Shown here piece after piece: positions 1 to 8,549 of a DNA stretch of 64,000 nt; positions within the stretch are counted from its first letter, which is position 1, and every line of letters starts with the position of its first letter. Origin of the DNA: DASUKM01 sp036278735. Lineage in GTDB: Bacteria > Acidobacteriota > Vicinamibacteria > Vicinamibacterales > 2-12-FULL-66-21. The stretch lies in assembly GCA_036278735.1 (NCBI GenBank), contig DASUKM010000010.1, positions 15,532 to 79,531 of the forward strand. The letters run 5' to 3'. The notes under the pieces were generated by a model. That model made no database searches. It was not told the origin of the DNA and worked only from the letters and a program-made list of their open reading frames with translations. The translations under genes were made by a program, and so were the position numbers.

Positions 1-441
1 ACCCTTTTCTACACGCAGGCGCTCTTCGACGTCTATCGGCGGATGGGGAAGACGTACGGGTTGCCGGTGCTGCTGGAGCGCCTCGGCCAGCGGGGGGGCG
101 CCGAGTCGCCGTACGGCACGCACGCCGAATCCGAAGCGCTGCTCGATCGGTTGCTCGAAATCCAGCCTGGCGCGTCGCCGTCAGGGTGGTTCGACGCGTA
201 CAAGAAGATGCTCGCGCCGCTGCCCCCGGGCGTCTATCAGTTGGTCGTGCACCTGGCGCACGACGGCGACGAGATGCGCGGCGCCACGTCGGATCATCCC
301 GACTGGGGCGCGCAGTGGCGGCAGTCGGACTTCGATCTCGTGAAGAGCCAGGAGTTCCATGACTTCCTGCAGGCGCAGCACTTCACGCTGACGTCGTGGC
401 GGGAGCTGGCGGCGAGGGGCGGGGCGAAGTCAGGGAAGTAG
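1..441 (+). CDS. ChbG/YdjC-like carbohydrate deacetylase, C-terminal part
   Basis: The reading frame is open from base 1 and ends at TAG 441, so only the last 146 residues are in the window. The visible part (TLFYTQALFDVYRRMGK, then LVVHLAHDGDEMRG and SDHPDWGAQWRQSDFDLVKS) resembles the C-terminal half of ChbG/HpnK/YdjC-type polysaccharide deacetylases, where the HLAHD-like segment contributes to the metal site and the final helix packs after a W-R-x-x-D-F segment. Substrate is unknown. The start and the N-terminal Asp-Asp motif lie outside the window, so the family call rests on the C-terminal pattern alone. A hairpin-bearing repeat follows the stop. Confidence 0.6.
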   Translation, partial: TLFYTQALFDVYRRMGKTYGLPVLLERLGQRGGAESPYGTHAESEALLDRLLEIQPGASPSGWFDAYKKMLAPLPPGVYQLVVHLAHDGDEMRGATSDHPDWGAQWRQSDFDLVKSQEFHDFLQAQHFTLTSWRELAARGGAKSGK

Positions 442-469
442 CGCGCGCCGGCGACGGCCTGCCGCCCGA

Positions 470-545
470 GCTCGAAGAGCGAAGGCGGAAAGCGGCGAGC
501 GAGAGAGCGTGTAGGGGAGTCCGAGGGGCAACGCCCTCGGACAAA
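470..545 (+). repeat. dispersed repeat, copy A, with terminal hairpin
   Basis: This copy carries a GCGGCGAGCGAGAG-like segment, then GCGTGTAGGGG and a hairpin at 520-541 with arms TCCGAGGG and CCCTCGGA. Related sequence occurs on the minus strand near 36661-36715 and 37316-37446. It follows the deacetylase stop by about 30 bases and may also work as its terminator, although no T-tract follows. Confidence 0.5.
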
Positions 546-598
546 TCAGACGAGCGGATTGCGTGTCCGGATCGCGCGGCCGGCAAGCACGGTCGGGT

Positions 599-836
599 TT
601 CCGAGTAGACGGCGTCGCGCAGCGCCGCCCACCCGCGGCCCCTGAATGCCGGGGTCAACCCTTTGCCCCTGAAGGCCGCCGGGCGCAGCCGGAATCTCCG
701 TCGCCGGGCGCGCCGCTCCGCCAGCACGCGCCGGAGCCCCTCTTCGACCAGCTCGCGCAGCGTAGTCCCTTCCTCCTCGGCGACCCGCTTCGCCTCGCCA
801 AGCGCCGCGTCGGACAGCTCGATGGTGGGTCTTCAT
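599..836 (-). pseudogene. VapB-type antitoxin, frameshifted
   Basis: Read on the minus strand, the frame gives TIELSDAALGEAKRVAEEEG, then TTLRELVEEGLRRVLAERR, FRLRPAAFRGKGLTP and RDAVYSE. This is the usual order of a VapB-family ribbon-helix-helix antitoxin: DNA-binding N-terminus followed by a toxin-binding tail. The only ATG (834-836) is one base out of phase: it reads ATG AAG ACC CAC instead of ATG AAG ACC ACC, and the conserved frame has a TGA just upstream. No VapC PIN-domain toxin follows; repeat copy A lies there instead. It looks like a decaying orphan antitoxin, though a single-base sequencing error at the run of C cannot be excluded. Confidence 0.55.
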
Positions 837-847
837 GTGGGTGTATG

Positions 848-860
848 GGTCGGACCGACC
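848..860. promoter_or_regulatory. palindrome upstream of the antitoxin remnant, possible operator
   Basis: A 13-bp palindrome, GGTCGG-A-CCGACC, sits 12 bases upstream of the antitoxin ATG. VapB-type antitoxins commonly bind inverted repeats overlapping their own promoter. That this is the old autoregulatory site is an inference from position and symmetry. Confidence 0.35.
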
Positions 861-888
861 ATACTGCCATATATCAGCGTTGCCGCCG

Positions 889-1053
889 TTACTCTTCCCG
901 CAACAGCACGGTTGGATCGATGGAGACGGCGCGCCGCACGGGCGCCCATGTCGCGACCGCGAGGGCAAAGGTGACGACCAGTGTGGCGACAATTCGTGGC
1001 CTGCGCCGGATGCACCTCGCGGCGTCACCGACTTCGCGAACGACATCGAGCAT
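889..1053 (-). pseudogene. internally deleted ADOP/FtsX-like permease stub
   Basis: A 54-residue frame starts at ATG 1053 behind a good ribosome-binding site (GGGAGG, 6-base gap). Residues 1-34 (MLDVVREVGDAARCIRRRPR, then a hydrophobic stretch TLVVTFALAVA) match the cytosolic lead and first membrane helix of ADOP-type permeases. The last 20 residues (PVRRAVSIDPTVLLREE) match the extreme C-terminus of the same family. Roughly 750 residues between them are missing and the frame is kept. The intact homologue at 10231-12660 ends PARRASTIDPADALRD, which supports the reading. It is probably non-functional, though a short single-helix peptide could still be made. Confidence 0.6.
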
Positions 1054-1131
1054 GACGTCCCTCCCGTCCTGTCCGCCTCCTGATCTCCTGGACTCCTGCC
1101 TTCCCGCAAGCGTCACAATCAGGATGCCGCG

Positions 1132-2808
1132 CTACCGGGCGGGAGCCGGCTGTTCGATCGTGACCACCTGATCGGCCTTCACCTTCGCGCGGTGCGTCAC
1201 GGTGCCGTCGGGCCACTTGACGTCGACCGTGTCGGCAAGCATCGCCGCGCCCAGCCCGAAGTGCTGGCGCATGTCGTTCTGCGAGAGATAGCTCGTGCCG
1301 CTCTGCACCAGCCCTATCTGCTTCACCCCGCCCGCCGTCACCGTGACGATTGCGCCGATCGCATCCGTGTTCGGCGGCTGGCCCTTCACCTTCACCAGCA
1401 GCCAGTGCCCGCGCCCGGCCAGCTCGTCGTGCAGGACCTGGGGCGCACCGTCGAGATCGTTGATGACGACGTCGACGCCGCCGTCGTCGTCGAGGTCGCC
1501 CATGGCCAGGCCGCGGCTGACGTGCGGATCGCTGAGCACGGCGCCGTACTTCAGCGACACGTCGTCGAACGTGCCGTCGCCGCGGTTGTGGAACAGCAGC
1601 TTGCGTTGGCGATAGCCCGCGGAGGCGCCGGAGGGGAGCTGGTCGAGCTGCGGATACACGTGCCCGTTGACGACGAGGATGTCGGGCCAGGTGTCGTTGT
1701 CGTAATCGAGGAAGGCGTCTCCCCAGCCGACGAACGGCAGGCTCACGGCGGCCGTGCGCGAGCGGAACGACGCGTCGGTGAAGTGGTCGCCGTCGTTGTG
1801 ATAGAGGTCGTTGTACTCTTCGGAAAAGTTCGTGACGAAGAGGCTGAACCGGCCGCTGTGATCGTAGTCGCCGACCGCGATCCCCATGCTGCCCTGCTCG
1901 GCGCCGTCCTCGCTCACCGCCACGCCCGCCGGGAACGCGACGTCCTTGAACGTGCCGTCCTTCTGGTTCTGGTACAGGAAATTCGGCGTCGAGTCGTTCC
2001 CCACGTACAGATCGGGCCAGCCGTCGCCGTTGTAGTCGAACCACGCGATGCCGAGGCCGAAATAGCCCTTGGGATCCGCGACGCCGGCCTTGGCCGAGAC
2101 GTCGGTGAAGTGGCCGTTGCCGTCGTTGTGGAACAGGAAATCCCCTTCGCCCTCGAGCCCGCGCGGGCCGCATTGCACGGCAATGCCGCGGTACATGCAG
2201 GTCTTGTCCTTGCCGAATTCCGGCAGGTGCGCCAGGTCGATGTGCACGTACCGGCTCACGAACAGATCGAGCCGCCCGTCGTGGTCGTAGTCCGCGAAGC
2301 CGCAGCCGGCCGCCCAGCCCGTCACGCCGACGCCGGCGCGGGCGGTGATGTCGGTGAACGTGCCGTCGTGGTCGTTGTGATAGAGGTGCGTGCTGTTGAG
2401 CGACGTGACGTACAGATCCTCCCATCCGTCGCCGTCGAGATCCGCCGTGCAGACGCCCATGCCCCAGCCCGGGTGGCCGATGCCGGCCTTGTCGGTCACG
2501 TCCTCGAATTTTCCGTTCCCGAGATTCCGGTAGAGCGCGCTGCGGGCCGCCAGGGGATTGCTGGCCGTGTCGACGGTCAGCGAATCGACGAAGTAGAGAT
2601 CCGGCCGGCCGTCGTTGTCGTAGTCGAACATCGCGACGCCGCCGCTCATCGATTCGACGATGTACTTTTTCTCGGGGGCGGCGTGGTGGACGAAGGTGAT
2701 ACCCGTCTCCTTCGTGATGTCGCGGAAGAGCACGGGGGCGTTCGGCTGCGCGAGCAGGAGCGCGCCGGCGCAGGCGGACAGGAGCATCGCCCAGGTGCCG
2801 CGGATCAT
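1132..2808 (-). CDS. CRTAC1-family FG-GAP/VCBS repeat protein with ASPIC/UnbV domain
   Basis: Predicted exported protein of 558 residues. It starts with a signal peptide (about residues 1-20, MIRGTWAMLLSACAGALLLA), followed by at least seven FG-GAP/VCBS repeats marked by calcium-loop motifs such as FDYDNDGRPDLY, ADLDGDGWEDLY, ADYDHDGRLDLF and GDLDDDGGVDVV. The C-terminal 90 residues (TDAIGAIVTV to WPDGTVTH) match the ASPIC/UnbV domain. Such proteins form calcium-stabilised beta-propellers outside the cytoplasm; their ligands are mostly unknown. The start overlaps the stop of the upstream TPR gene by four bases, so it is the last gene of a three-gene operon. Very common in Acidobacteriota and Planctomycetota. 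Confidence 0.85.
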   Translation of the reverse strand: MIRGTWAMLLSACAGALLLAQPNAPVLFRDITKETGITFVHHAAPEKKYIVESMSGGVAMFDYDNDGRPDLYFVDSLTVDTASNPLAARSALYRNLGNGKFEDVTDKAGIGHPGWGMGVCTADLDGDGWEDLYVTSLNSTHLYHNDHDGTFTDITARAGVGVTGWAAGCGFADYDHDGRLDLFVSRYVHIDLAHLPEFGKDKTCMYRGIAVQCGPRGLEGEGDFLFHNDGNGHFTDVSAKAGVADPKGYFGLGIAWFDYNGDGWPDLYVGNDSTPNFLYQNQKDGTFKDVAFPAGVAVSEDGAEQGSMGIAVGDYDHSGRFSLFVTNFSEEYNDLYHNDGDHFTDASFRSRTAAVSLPFVGWGDAFLDYDNDTWPDILVVNGHVYPQLDQLPSGASAGYRQRKLLFHNRGDGTFDDVSLKYGAVLSDPHVSRGLAMGDLDDDGGVDVVINDLDGAPQVLHDELAGRGHWLLVKVKGQPPNTDAIGAIVTVTAGGVKQIGLVQSGTSYLSQNDMRQHFGLGAAMLADTVDVKWPDGTVTHRAKVKADQVVTIEQPAPAR

Positions 2809-3755
2809 CGGCCACCCGCGCGCGAGTCGGTGCCCGGCAGCCGCGTGCGGCGCAGGGCCGTGATTTGCGCCTCCATCTCCTTCTGTTTGCGCTGGTAGCT
2901 GTCGATGCTGCGCTGCGCGTTCGCGGTGTCGCCGAGGCGCGCGTACACGAGGCTGAGCTGATAGTCCGGCTTCGGCGAGTGCGGGTCGGCGGCTGCCGCC
3001 TTCAGCAGGGCCTCACGCGCCTCGTCGTACCGGCCTTGCTGCAGGCGGATCTCGCCCAGCACGAGGTTGGCGGTCGGGTCCTGCGGCGAGCGCGTGAGCG
3101 CGCGCTGCGCATCCCGCTCGGCCGCCGCGATGTCGCCGAGCGCGGCTTCCGACTCGGCGAGCGCGGCAATGGTTTCCGGCCGATCGGGATCGAGGGCGAG
3201 GCTCTCGGTGAGCACGCCCTTCGCGTCCGTGAACTGCTTCTGACTGTTGAGCGCGAGGCCGAGCGCCGCGAGCGTGAGCGACCGATGCGGCTCACGCACG
3301 TCCGCCTGCTTCAGCTCTTCGACCGCGTGCGGCATGTCGCCGGCGGCCATGAGGGTGACGCCGAAGAGGTAATGGTATTGCGCGACGTCGGGGCACATCC
3401 GCGTCAGCGCCTCCAGGGCCGCGGCCGCGGGCAGCGGAAGACGCGCGGCGAGCGATGCCTGGGCGACGGCGCTGAGCACTTCTTCCGAGTTCGGCGCCAG
3501 CGTCCGGGCGCGGGCGAGGGACGCGAGCGCGGCGCGGCCGTCGTGGTTCGCGGCGTCGAGCTGGGCGATCTGCAGCAGCGCCTGGACGGATCCGAAGCGA
3601 TCCGCCGCCTGCTGGAGCAGCGACAGCGCTTCGTCGCGACGCCCGGCCGCGAGCGCGGCCGACGCCCCGGCGAGCAGCGTCGCGCGATCGGCGCCGGCGG
3701 CTTGCGGCGGCGGCGGGGTCGCCAGGGCAGCGGCGAGCAGCACCCAGAGGATCAT
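2805..3755 (-). CDS. exported TPR-repeat protein
   Basis: A 316-residue protein with a short signal peptide (MILWVLLAAALATPPPPQAAG) and then nearly continuous tetratricopeptide repeats, recognisable from alternating A/L-rich helices such as EALSLLQQAADRFGS, HYLFGVTLMAAGDMPHAVEE and NLVLGEIRLQQGRYDEAREA. TPR arrays are protein-interaction scaffolds; no enzyme domain is visible. It overlaps the larger upstream TPR gene and the downstream CRTAC1 gene by four bases each, which implies translational coupling and a shared, probably envelope-associated, function. Confidence 0.8.
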   Translation of the reverse strand: MILWVLLAAALATPPPPQAAGADRATLLAGASAALAAGRRDEALSLLQQAADRFGSVQALLQIAQLDAANHDGRAALASLARARTLAPNSEEVLSAVAQASLAARLPLPAAAALEALTRMCPDVAQYHYLFGVTLMAAGDMPHAVEELKQADVREPHRSLTLAALGLALNSQKQFTDAKGVLTESLALDPDRPETIAALAESEAALGDIAAAERDAQRALTRSPQDPTANLVLGEIRLQQGRYDEAREALLKAAAADPHSPKPDYQLSLVYARLGDTANAQRSIDSYQRKQKEMEAQITALRRTRLPGTDSRAGGR

Positions 3756-5959
3756 CGCGAGCCCCCGCGCCGCTGCTTCGCCTTCAGTTGCTGAAACAGA
3801 TCGAATTGCGCGGACGCGTCCTGGGGGCGCCCGAGTTTCTGATAGGCCTGCGCGAGCTGATAGTGAATGTTCGCATCCGCCGGGGCGAGCCGCGCGGCGA
3901 TCTCGAGGTGGTCCACGGCTCCGGCCGCGTCCCCGCGCGCGAGCAGGATCTTGCCCATCAGATAGCGCGCGTCCGCATAGTCCGGTTGCGCCCGCAGCAC
4001 CTCGCGGAGCTGCCCGAGAGCTTCGTCCGGCTGGCCGTCCAGTTCGAGCGCCGCGGCGAGCGTCTCCCGTGCCCTGACGTTCTCGGGGTGATGCGCCAGC
4101 TCCGTCTGGAGCGCCGCCGCGGCTTTGGCGAGCTGTCCCTGTTTCAGGTAGATCAGGCCGAGCGCGGCGTGCGCGTCGGCGACGTCCGCCTTCAACGCGA
4201 TGGCGCGCTCGAGCGCCGCGATCGCCCCTTCGAAGTCTCCCTCCTGCGCGTGCGCTTCGCCGAGCACCACGTTGATCTCGGGGCTGTCGGCATGTGTCGC
4301 GAGCAGCCGCGAGAAGAGCGCGGTCGCCTCGGCCGCGCGATCGCTGCGGACGAGCGACACGCCGTACGCGTATTCGAGCGACGGGTCCGTCTCGCGCTCG
4401 GGATCCCCGGCGAGCAGCTGCACGGCGCGCGCATAGCGGCCCGTGTTCATCGACGCGAGCGCGAGCATGCGGCGCGCGGCGGTATTCGTCTGATCGGCGT
4501 CGATGGCGCGCTCGAGCGCGGGGGCCGCCTTCGCGTAGTCCTTCGCGCTGAAGTAGGCCACGCCCAGCGAGTACTGCACCTGCGGGAACGCCGGGTCGAG
4601 CGCGGCCGCCGATTCCAGCAGGGTGGCCGCGTGCCGGAACCGCTCCGCCTGCGCCTGCATGATGCCGAGGTTGAGGTAGATGCGCGCGAGTGTGCCGGCG
4701 ATCGCCTTCTTCAGCGCTGCACGCTCGGCTGTCGTCGTCCTGGCGAGCGCGCTCGTCTTCAGCGCGAGGGCGGGAAGGCTGCCCGGCGTGGTTTCGCTGC
4801 GATCGCTCAAATAGGTCGCGAGCTGCTCGCGGTCGGACGTGGCGCGTTTAGCCGAGACGCGCTGCGCGTCGGCGAATTCGGCGTCCGCGTCGGCCGTGCG
4901 CCCGGCGGTCCGCAGCGCGAGCGCCAGTTGATAATGGATGCGCCCGAGCCTGTCGATGTCGGGGGGGGCCGCCTTGGCGAGCGCGAGCGCCTTCTGCAGA
5001 TCGACGACGGCGTCGCCGGCGTGTCCGAGCGCGAGCTGGACGCGCCCGAGATACTGGAACGCCTCCGGCGCCGGCTCCGGCACCTTGATGGCGGCTTCGA
5101 GAGGGGACAGCGCCTCGGGCTCGCGCCGCGCTTCGACGAGCGCCATCCCGAGGCGCAGGTTCGCGGCCGGGTCGTCCGGCGCGATCTGCAATTCTGCCCG
5201 GAATTCGCGGATCGCCTCGTCGATCCGGATCACGCCTTCCGACATCACGGCCACCATCCCGAGATCGTAGTGAGCGTGCCGCACGTGCGGGTCCATCGCG
5301 AGCGCCTTGCGCAGCGCGGCGGTCGCGAGATCGTACTGGCCGGCGTCGCGGTACGCCCGGCCGATCAGCACGTAGGTCTGCGGGATCGGGCGGGCGGCTT
5401 CGATCGTGGCGAACAGCGCGCGCGCCTTGTCGCTCTTCTTCACCCGGAGATACCCGGAGGCGAGCGCGAAGGTCGTTTCCAGATCGCCGGGGGTCTCGGT
5501 GTGCGCGGTGGCGAGTTCCTGGACGGCGGCCTCGGGCTGGCCGGACGCGATATACGCCTGCGCCAGCAGACGGCGCAGGGGCATGTTGTGCGGCTCGACC
5601 ACGGCCAGCCGGGCGAGGATGCCAAGCGCCGTCTTGGTGTCCCCCTGCTGCATCTCGACGGTGGCGAGCGCCTGCTGCGCGGCATCGGTGGAGGCCGCGG
5701 CGCCGCTGGCGCGCGTGAACGCCTCGCGCGCGTCGGCCAGCCGGCCGTCAGCCGACTCGATCGCGCCGGTGAGCATCCAGCCTTCGAGCAGCGCGGATCG
5801 GTAATGGCTGTCGGCCAGCTCCCGCTCCCCCTCGTGCAGCGCGCGCTCCGCGATGGCGACCTCGCGATTCAGCGCGGCCAGCGGCTCAGGCGTTTGCGCG
5901 CCCGCCATCGTGCCCGACAGCGCCAGCACGCACGCGAGCCGCAGGGTCGCGGGGATCAC
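3752..5959 (-). CDS. large exported TPR-repeat protein
   Basis: The frame is open far into the upstream repeat array, but the real start is most likely GTG 5959. From there the protein (735 residues) begins VIPATLRLACVLALSGTMAG, a good signal peptide ending before QTPEP, with GGAG just upstream. A start at 6256 would add about 100 residues of translated repeats (GFRGFRGLPWLPW-like) that look non-coding. The mature part is almost entirely tetratricopeptide repeats, at least 15 units by eye, with no catalytic domain. It is the first gene of the operon with the smaller TPR protein and the CRTAC1 protein; a periplasmic scaffold role is inferred. Confidence 0.75.
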   Translation of the reverse strand: MIPATLRLACVLALSGTMAGAQTPEPLAALNREVAIAERALHEGERELADSHYRSALLEGWMLTGAIESADGRLADAREAFTRASGAAASTDAAQQALATVEMQQGDTKTALGILARLAVVEPHNMPLRRLLAQAYIASGQPEAAVQELATAHTETPGDLETTFALASGYLRVKKSDKARALFATIEAARPIPQTYVLIGRAYRDAGQYDLATAALRKALAMDPHVRHAHYDLGMVAVMSEGVIRIDEAIREFRAELQIAPDDPAANLRLGMALVEARREPEALSPLEAAIKVPEPAPEAFQYLGRVQLALGHAGDAVVDLQKALALAKAAPPDIDRLGRIHYQLALALRTAGRTADADAEFADAQRVSAKRATSDREQLATYLSDRSETTPGSLPALALKTSALARTTTAERAALKKAIAGTLARIYLNLGIMQAQAERFRHAATLLESAAALDPAFPQVQYSLGVAYFSAKDYAKAAPALERAIDADQTNTAARRMLALASMNTGRYARAVQLLAGDPERETDPSLEYAYGVSLVRSDRAAEATALFSRLLATHADSPEINVVLGEAHAQEGDFEGAIAALERAIALKADVADAHAALGLIYLKQGQLAKAAAALQTELAHHPENVRARETLAAALELDGQPDEALGQLREVLRAQPDYADARYLMGKILLARGDAAGAVDHLEIAARLAPADANIHYQLAQAYQKLGRPQDASAQFDLFQQLKAKQRRGGSR

Positions 5960-5975
5960 AGCTCCGATTGTAGGC

Positions 5976-6165
5976 CACGGACTACACGGACGGCCACGGA
6001 AGCCACGGAAGCCACGGAAGGCCACGGAATACACGGAACGCCACGGAAGCCACGGAAGGCCACGGAAGGCCACGGAAGGCCACGGAAGCCACGGAAGCCA
6101 CGGAATACACGGAAGGCCACGGAATACACCGAAGGCCACGGAAAAGCACGGAAGCCACGACGGCC
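5976..6165. repeat. tandem array of GCCACGGAA-like units
   Basis: Imperfect direct repeats of about nine bases (GCCACGGAA, with variants GGCCACGGAA and TACACGGAA) run through the region upstream of the large TPR gene. Unit length changes between 9 and 10, so the array is not in constant phase. Read on the minus strand the unit is TTCCGTGGC, sharing TTCCGT with the array at 12661. No coding potential is supported. Confidence 0.8.
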
Positions 6166-6237
6166 GCGGCGGCGACACATGGACACGCACCAACACTGGC
6201 GAAGTGCCCAGTTGCGTGCCGGCCGCGCTCCGCTCCC

Positions 6238-6577
6238 GCCATCCGTCATCCGTCATCCGTCATCCGTCATCCGTCATCCGCCATCCGTCATCCGCCATCC
6301 GTCATCCGCCATCCGCCATCCGTCATCCGCCATCCGTCATCCGTCATCCGTCATCCGTCATCCGTCATCCGCCATCCGCCCCCGCCATCCGCCATCCGCC
6401 ATCCGCCATCCGTCATCCGCCATCCGCCATCCGCCATCCGCCATCCGCCATCCGCCATCCGCCATCCGCCGTCCGCCATCCGTCATCCGCCGTCCGCCGT
6501 CCGCCATCCGCCATCCGCCATCCGCCATCCGCCATCCGCCATCCGCCATCCGCCATCCGCCATCCGCCATCCGCCAT
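6238..6577. repeat. heptamer array CATCCGT/CATCCGC
   Basis: About 48 head-to-tail 7-base units, mostly CATCCGT and CATCCGC with occasional CGTCCGC, fill the space up to the pyrE stop codon. There are no spacers, so it is not a CRISPR array. Variation is concentrated at the last base and the A of CAT. On the minus strand every unit contains GGATG. The array separates the pyr operon from the TPR operon, both transcribed on the minus strand. Confidence 0.9.
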
Positions 6578-7195
6578 CTAGAAAGTGGTCACCGGCTCCC
6601 CCGCTTCGCACATGGGACAGGTCTCGGCCGGATAATTTTCTGGCGCGGGGTACTCCGCGAGCGGATAGTTCGGTACGCCGATATCCGCCATCGCTTCGAG
6701 CCGATCGCAGATCTCCGCCGTCGCGAGCACGATGCCCCCGGCCTCGCGCACGAGCTGCGCGCAGCGCTCGAACGTCTTCCCCGTATTCCTGACGTCGTCG
6801 GCGAGGAGCACGCGCCGGCCGTCCATCTGCCGGGCGTAGAACCCGCGCAGCGCGAAGTCGGCGTCGCGCCGCGTGAACGGGGCGAAGCTGCAGGGGGGAT
6901 GCGTCAGCGCGCGGCGGCCGTCGAGGAGGCCCGCCAGCGTGTGCGCGAGCAGTGCCCCCCCCATCACCGGACCGGCCACCACTTCGGTCTGCCCGAGCAG
7001 GTCCGAGGGGAGCACGTCGAGCAGATCCTGCGCGAGCCGCCAGATCGTGGACGGCTGTCGAAAGAGCTGATGCGGGTTCAGGTACACGCGGCCGTGATAG
7101 CCGTTGCCGTAGTCGAAATGCCCGTTTCGCATCAGCACTTCGAACTGTTCCAGCTTGGTCAGCGCCTGGCGGCGCAGGTCGTCGCGAATCGTCAT
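6578..7195 (-). CDS. pyrE: orotate phosphoribosyltransferase
   Basis: A 205-residue phosphoribosyltransferase. The PRPP-binding loop is LLADDVRNTGKT at residues 130-141, a slightly unusual form of the VVEDVVTTGGS pattern of PyrE. The C-terminus carries CPMCEAGEPV, a short Cys motif also seen in Thermus-type PyrE proteins. It would convert orotate plus PRPP to OMP, step five of UMP synthesis. I chose ATG 7195 (MTIRDDLRRQ) because it lies just downstream of pyrC and removes 30 residues of non-conserved sequence. Last gene of pyrR-pyrB-pyrC-pyrE; its stop abuts the heptamer array. Another purine/pyrimidine PRTase is possible, but the operon argues for PyrE. Confidence 0.8.
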   Translation of the reverse strand: MTIRDDLRRQALTKLEQFEVLMRNGHFDYGNGYHGRVYLNPHQLFRQPSTIWRLAQDLLDVLPSDLLGQTEVVAGPVMGGALLAHTLAGLLDGRRALTHPPCSFAPFTRRDADFALRGFYARQMDGRRVLLADDVRNTGKTFERCAQLVREAGGIVLATAEICDRLEAMADIGVPNYPLAEYPAPENYPAETCPMCEAGEPVTTF

Positions 7196-7238
7196 CGGGC
7201 CGTCGGGTCTCCTTCCAGGCGCATCGAGGTGGCGTCTT

Positions 7239-8540
7239 TCACCAGGCCAGACGCTCGTTGCGGTACACGAGCCGTCCGTCCACAATCGTCGCGGCGACCG
7301 TGCCGCGAAGCGTCCAGCCGTCGAACGGGGTGTTCTTCGACTTCGATTTCAGCGCGGATGCCGCGATCGTCACCCGCGCATCCGGGGCGAGGATGCTGAC
7401 GTCGGCCGGCTCCCCTTCGGCCAGCGATCCGCCGCGCAGGCCGAGCACGCGCGCCGGATTCACCGACATCAGCTCGATCGCGCGCCGCACGCCGAGCCGC
7501 CCGCCGTGGACGAGCCTGTCGAACACCAGCGGCACGGCCGTCTCGAGCCCGACGATGCCGAAGGGGGCGCGGTCGAACTCGACGAGCTTCTCGTCGGCGT
7601 GGTGCGGCGCGTGGTCGGTCGCGATGACGTCGATGCTGCCGTCGGCAAGGCCCTCGAGCATGGCCTCGCGGTCGGCCGCCTCCCGCAGCGGCGGGTTCAT
7701 CTTCACGTTCGTGTCGTACCGGACTGGCTCTTCGAGCGATTCGTCCGTCAGGGTGAAGTGATGCGGCGTCACCTCGCACGTCACGCGCACGCCGCGCGCC
7801 TTGCCGTCGCGCACCGCGCGCAGCGACTGGCGCGCGCTCATGTGCGCGATGTGGACGGGCGCCCCCGTCATCTCCGCGAGCGCAACGTCGCGTTCGACCA
7901 TGATCGATTCGGCGATCCCCGGAATGCCGCGCAACCCGAGGGCGGCGGCATGGTAGCCCTCGTGCGCGACCCCTTCCCCCTTCAGCGACGGCTCCTCGCA
8001 GTGGTCGATCACCGGCACGCCGAGCATGCCGGCGTATTCGAGCGCCCGCCGCATCAGCAGCGCCGTGGCGACCGGCCGGCCATCGTCGCTGAAGGCCACG
8101 CACCCGGCCGCCTGTTGTGCGCCGAGCTCGGCGAGCTGCTCGCCGCGCGAGCCGATCGACACGGCACCGATCGGATAGACGCGCGCGAGGCGCGCCGCCG
8201 CGGCCTTCCGGAGGATCAATTCCGTCACGCCTGGGTGGTCGTTCACCGGGTCGGTGTTCGGCATGCAGGCCACGGCCGTGAAGCCCCCCGCCACCGCCGA
8301 GGCGGCGCCGGTCGCGATCGTCTCCTTCTGCTCCTGCCCGGGCTCGCGGAAGTGCACGTGGATGTCGATGAGTCCCGGCGCCACGATCCAGCCGGGCTGC
8401 AACTCGAGCACCTCCGCGCCGTCCGCCGGCAGGTCGCGGCCGATCCGGACGACTCGCCCGCCCTCGATCGCCACGTCGAACGCGCCGTCGCGGCCGTTGG
8501 CGGGGTCGACGAGGCGACCGCCTTTCAGCAGCAGCGTCAT
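7239..8540 (-). CDS. pyrC: dihydroorotase, class I
   Basis: A 433-residue amidohydrolase that cyclises carbamoyl-aspartate to dihydroorotate. Metal-binding HVHFREPG starts at residue 61, the CMPNTDP substrate motif follows near residue 92, HIAHMSA lies in the middle, and TDHAPHH supplies the catalytic Asp region. Length and motif order match class I dihydroorotases of the PyrC type paired with PyrB. It starts nine bases after the pyrB stop and ends 43 bases before pyrE. Confidence 0.93.
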   Translation of the reverse strand: MTLLLKGGRLVDPANGRDGAFDVAIEGGRVVRIGRDLPADGAEVLELQPGWIVAPGLIDIHVHFREPGQEQKETIATGAASAVAGGFTAVACMPNTDPVNDHPGVTELILRKAAAARLARVYPIGAVSIGSRGEQLAELGAQQAAGCVAFSDDGRPVATALLMRRALEYAGMLGVPVIDHCEEPSLKGEGVAHEGYHAAALGLRGIPGIAESIMVERDVALAEMTGAPVHIAHMSARQSLRAVRDGKARGVRVTCEVTPHHFTLTDESLEEPVRYDTNVKMNPPLREAADREAMLEGLADGSIDVIATDHAPHHADEKLVEFDRAPFGIVGLETAVPLVFDRLVHGGRLGVRRAIELMSVNPARVLGLRGGSLAEGEPADVSILAPDARVTIAASALKSKSKNTPFDGWTLRGTVAATIVDGRLVYRNERLAW

Positions 8541-8549
8541 GATGGGTCG

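Noticed and set aside
1192..2898. A 568-codon plus-strand frame rich in Val, Asp and Arg
   Set aside because: It mirrors the codon pattern of the CRTAC1 gene on the opposite strand; no family features.
5960..6256. N-terminal 99-residue extension of the large TPR protein
   Set aside because: It translates the GCCACGGAA array into low-complexity F-R-G and L-P-W repeats; the signal peptide begins at GTG 5959.
6238..6577. CRISPR array
   Set aside because: Units are seven bases and contiguous; no 20-40 base repeats, no unique spacers and no cas genes nearby.
3788..7399. A 1203-codon open frame on the plus strand
   Set aside because: It is antisense to TPR, repeat and pyr genes and arises from the high GC content; the translation is Arg/Gly/Val-rich without domains.
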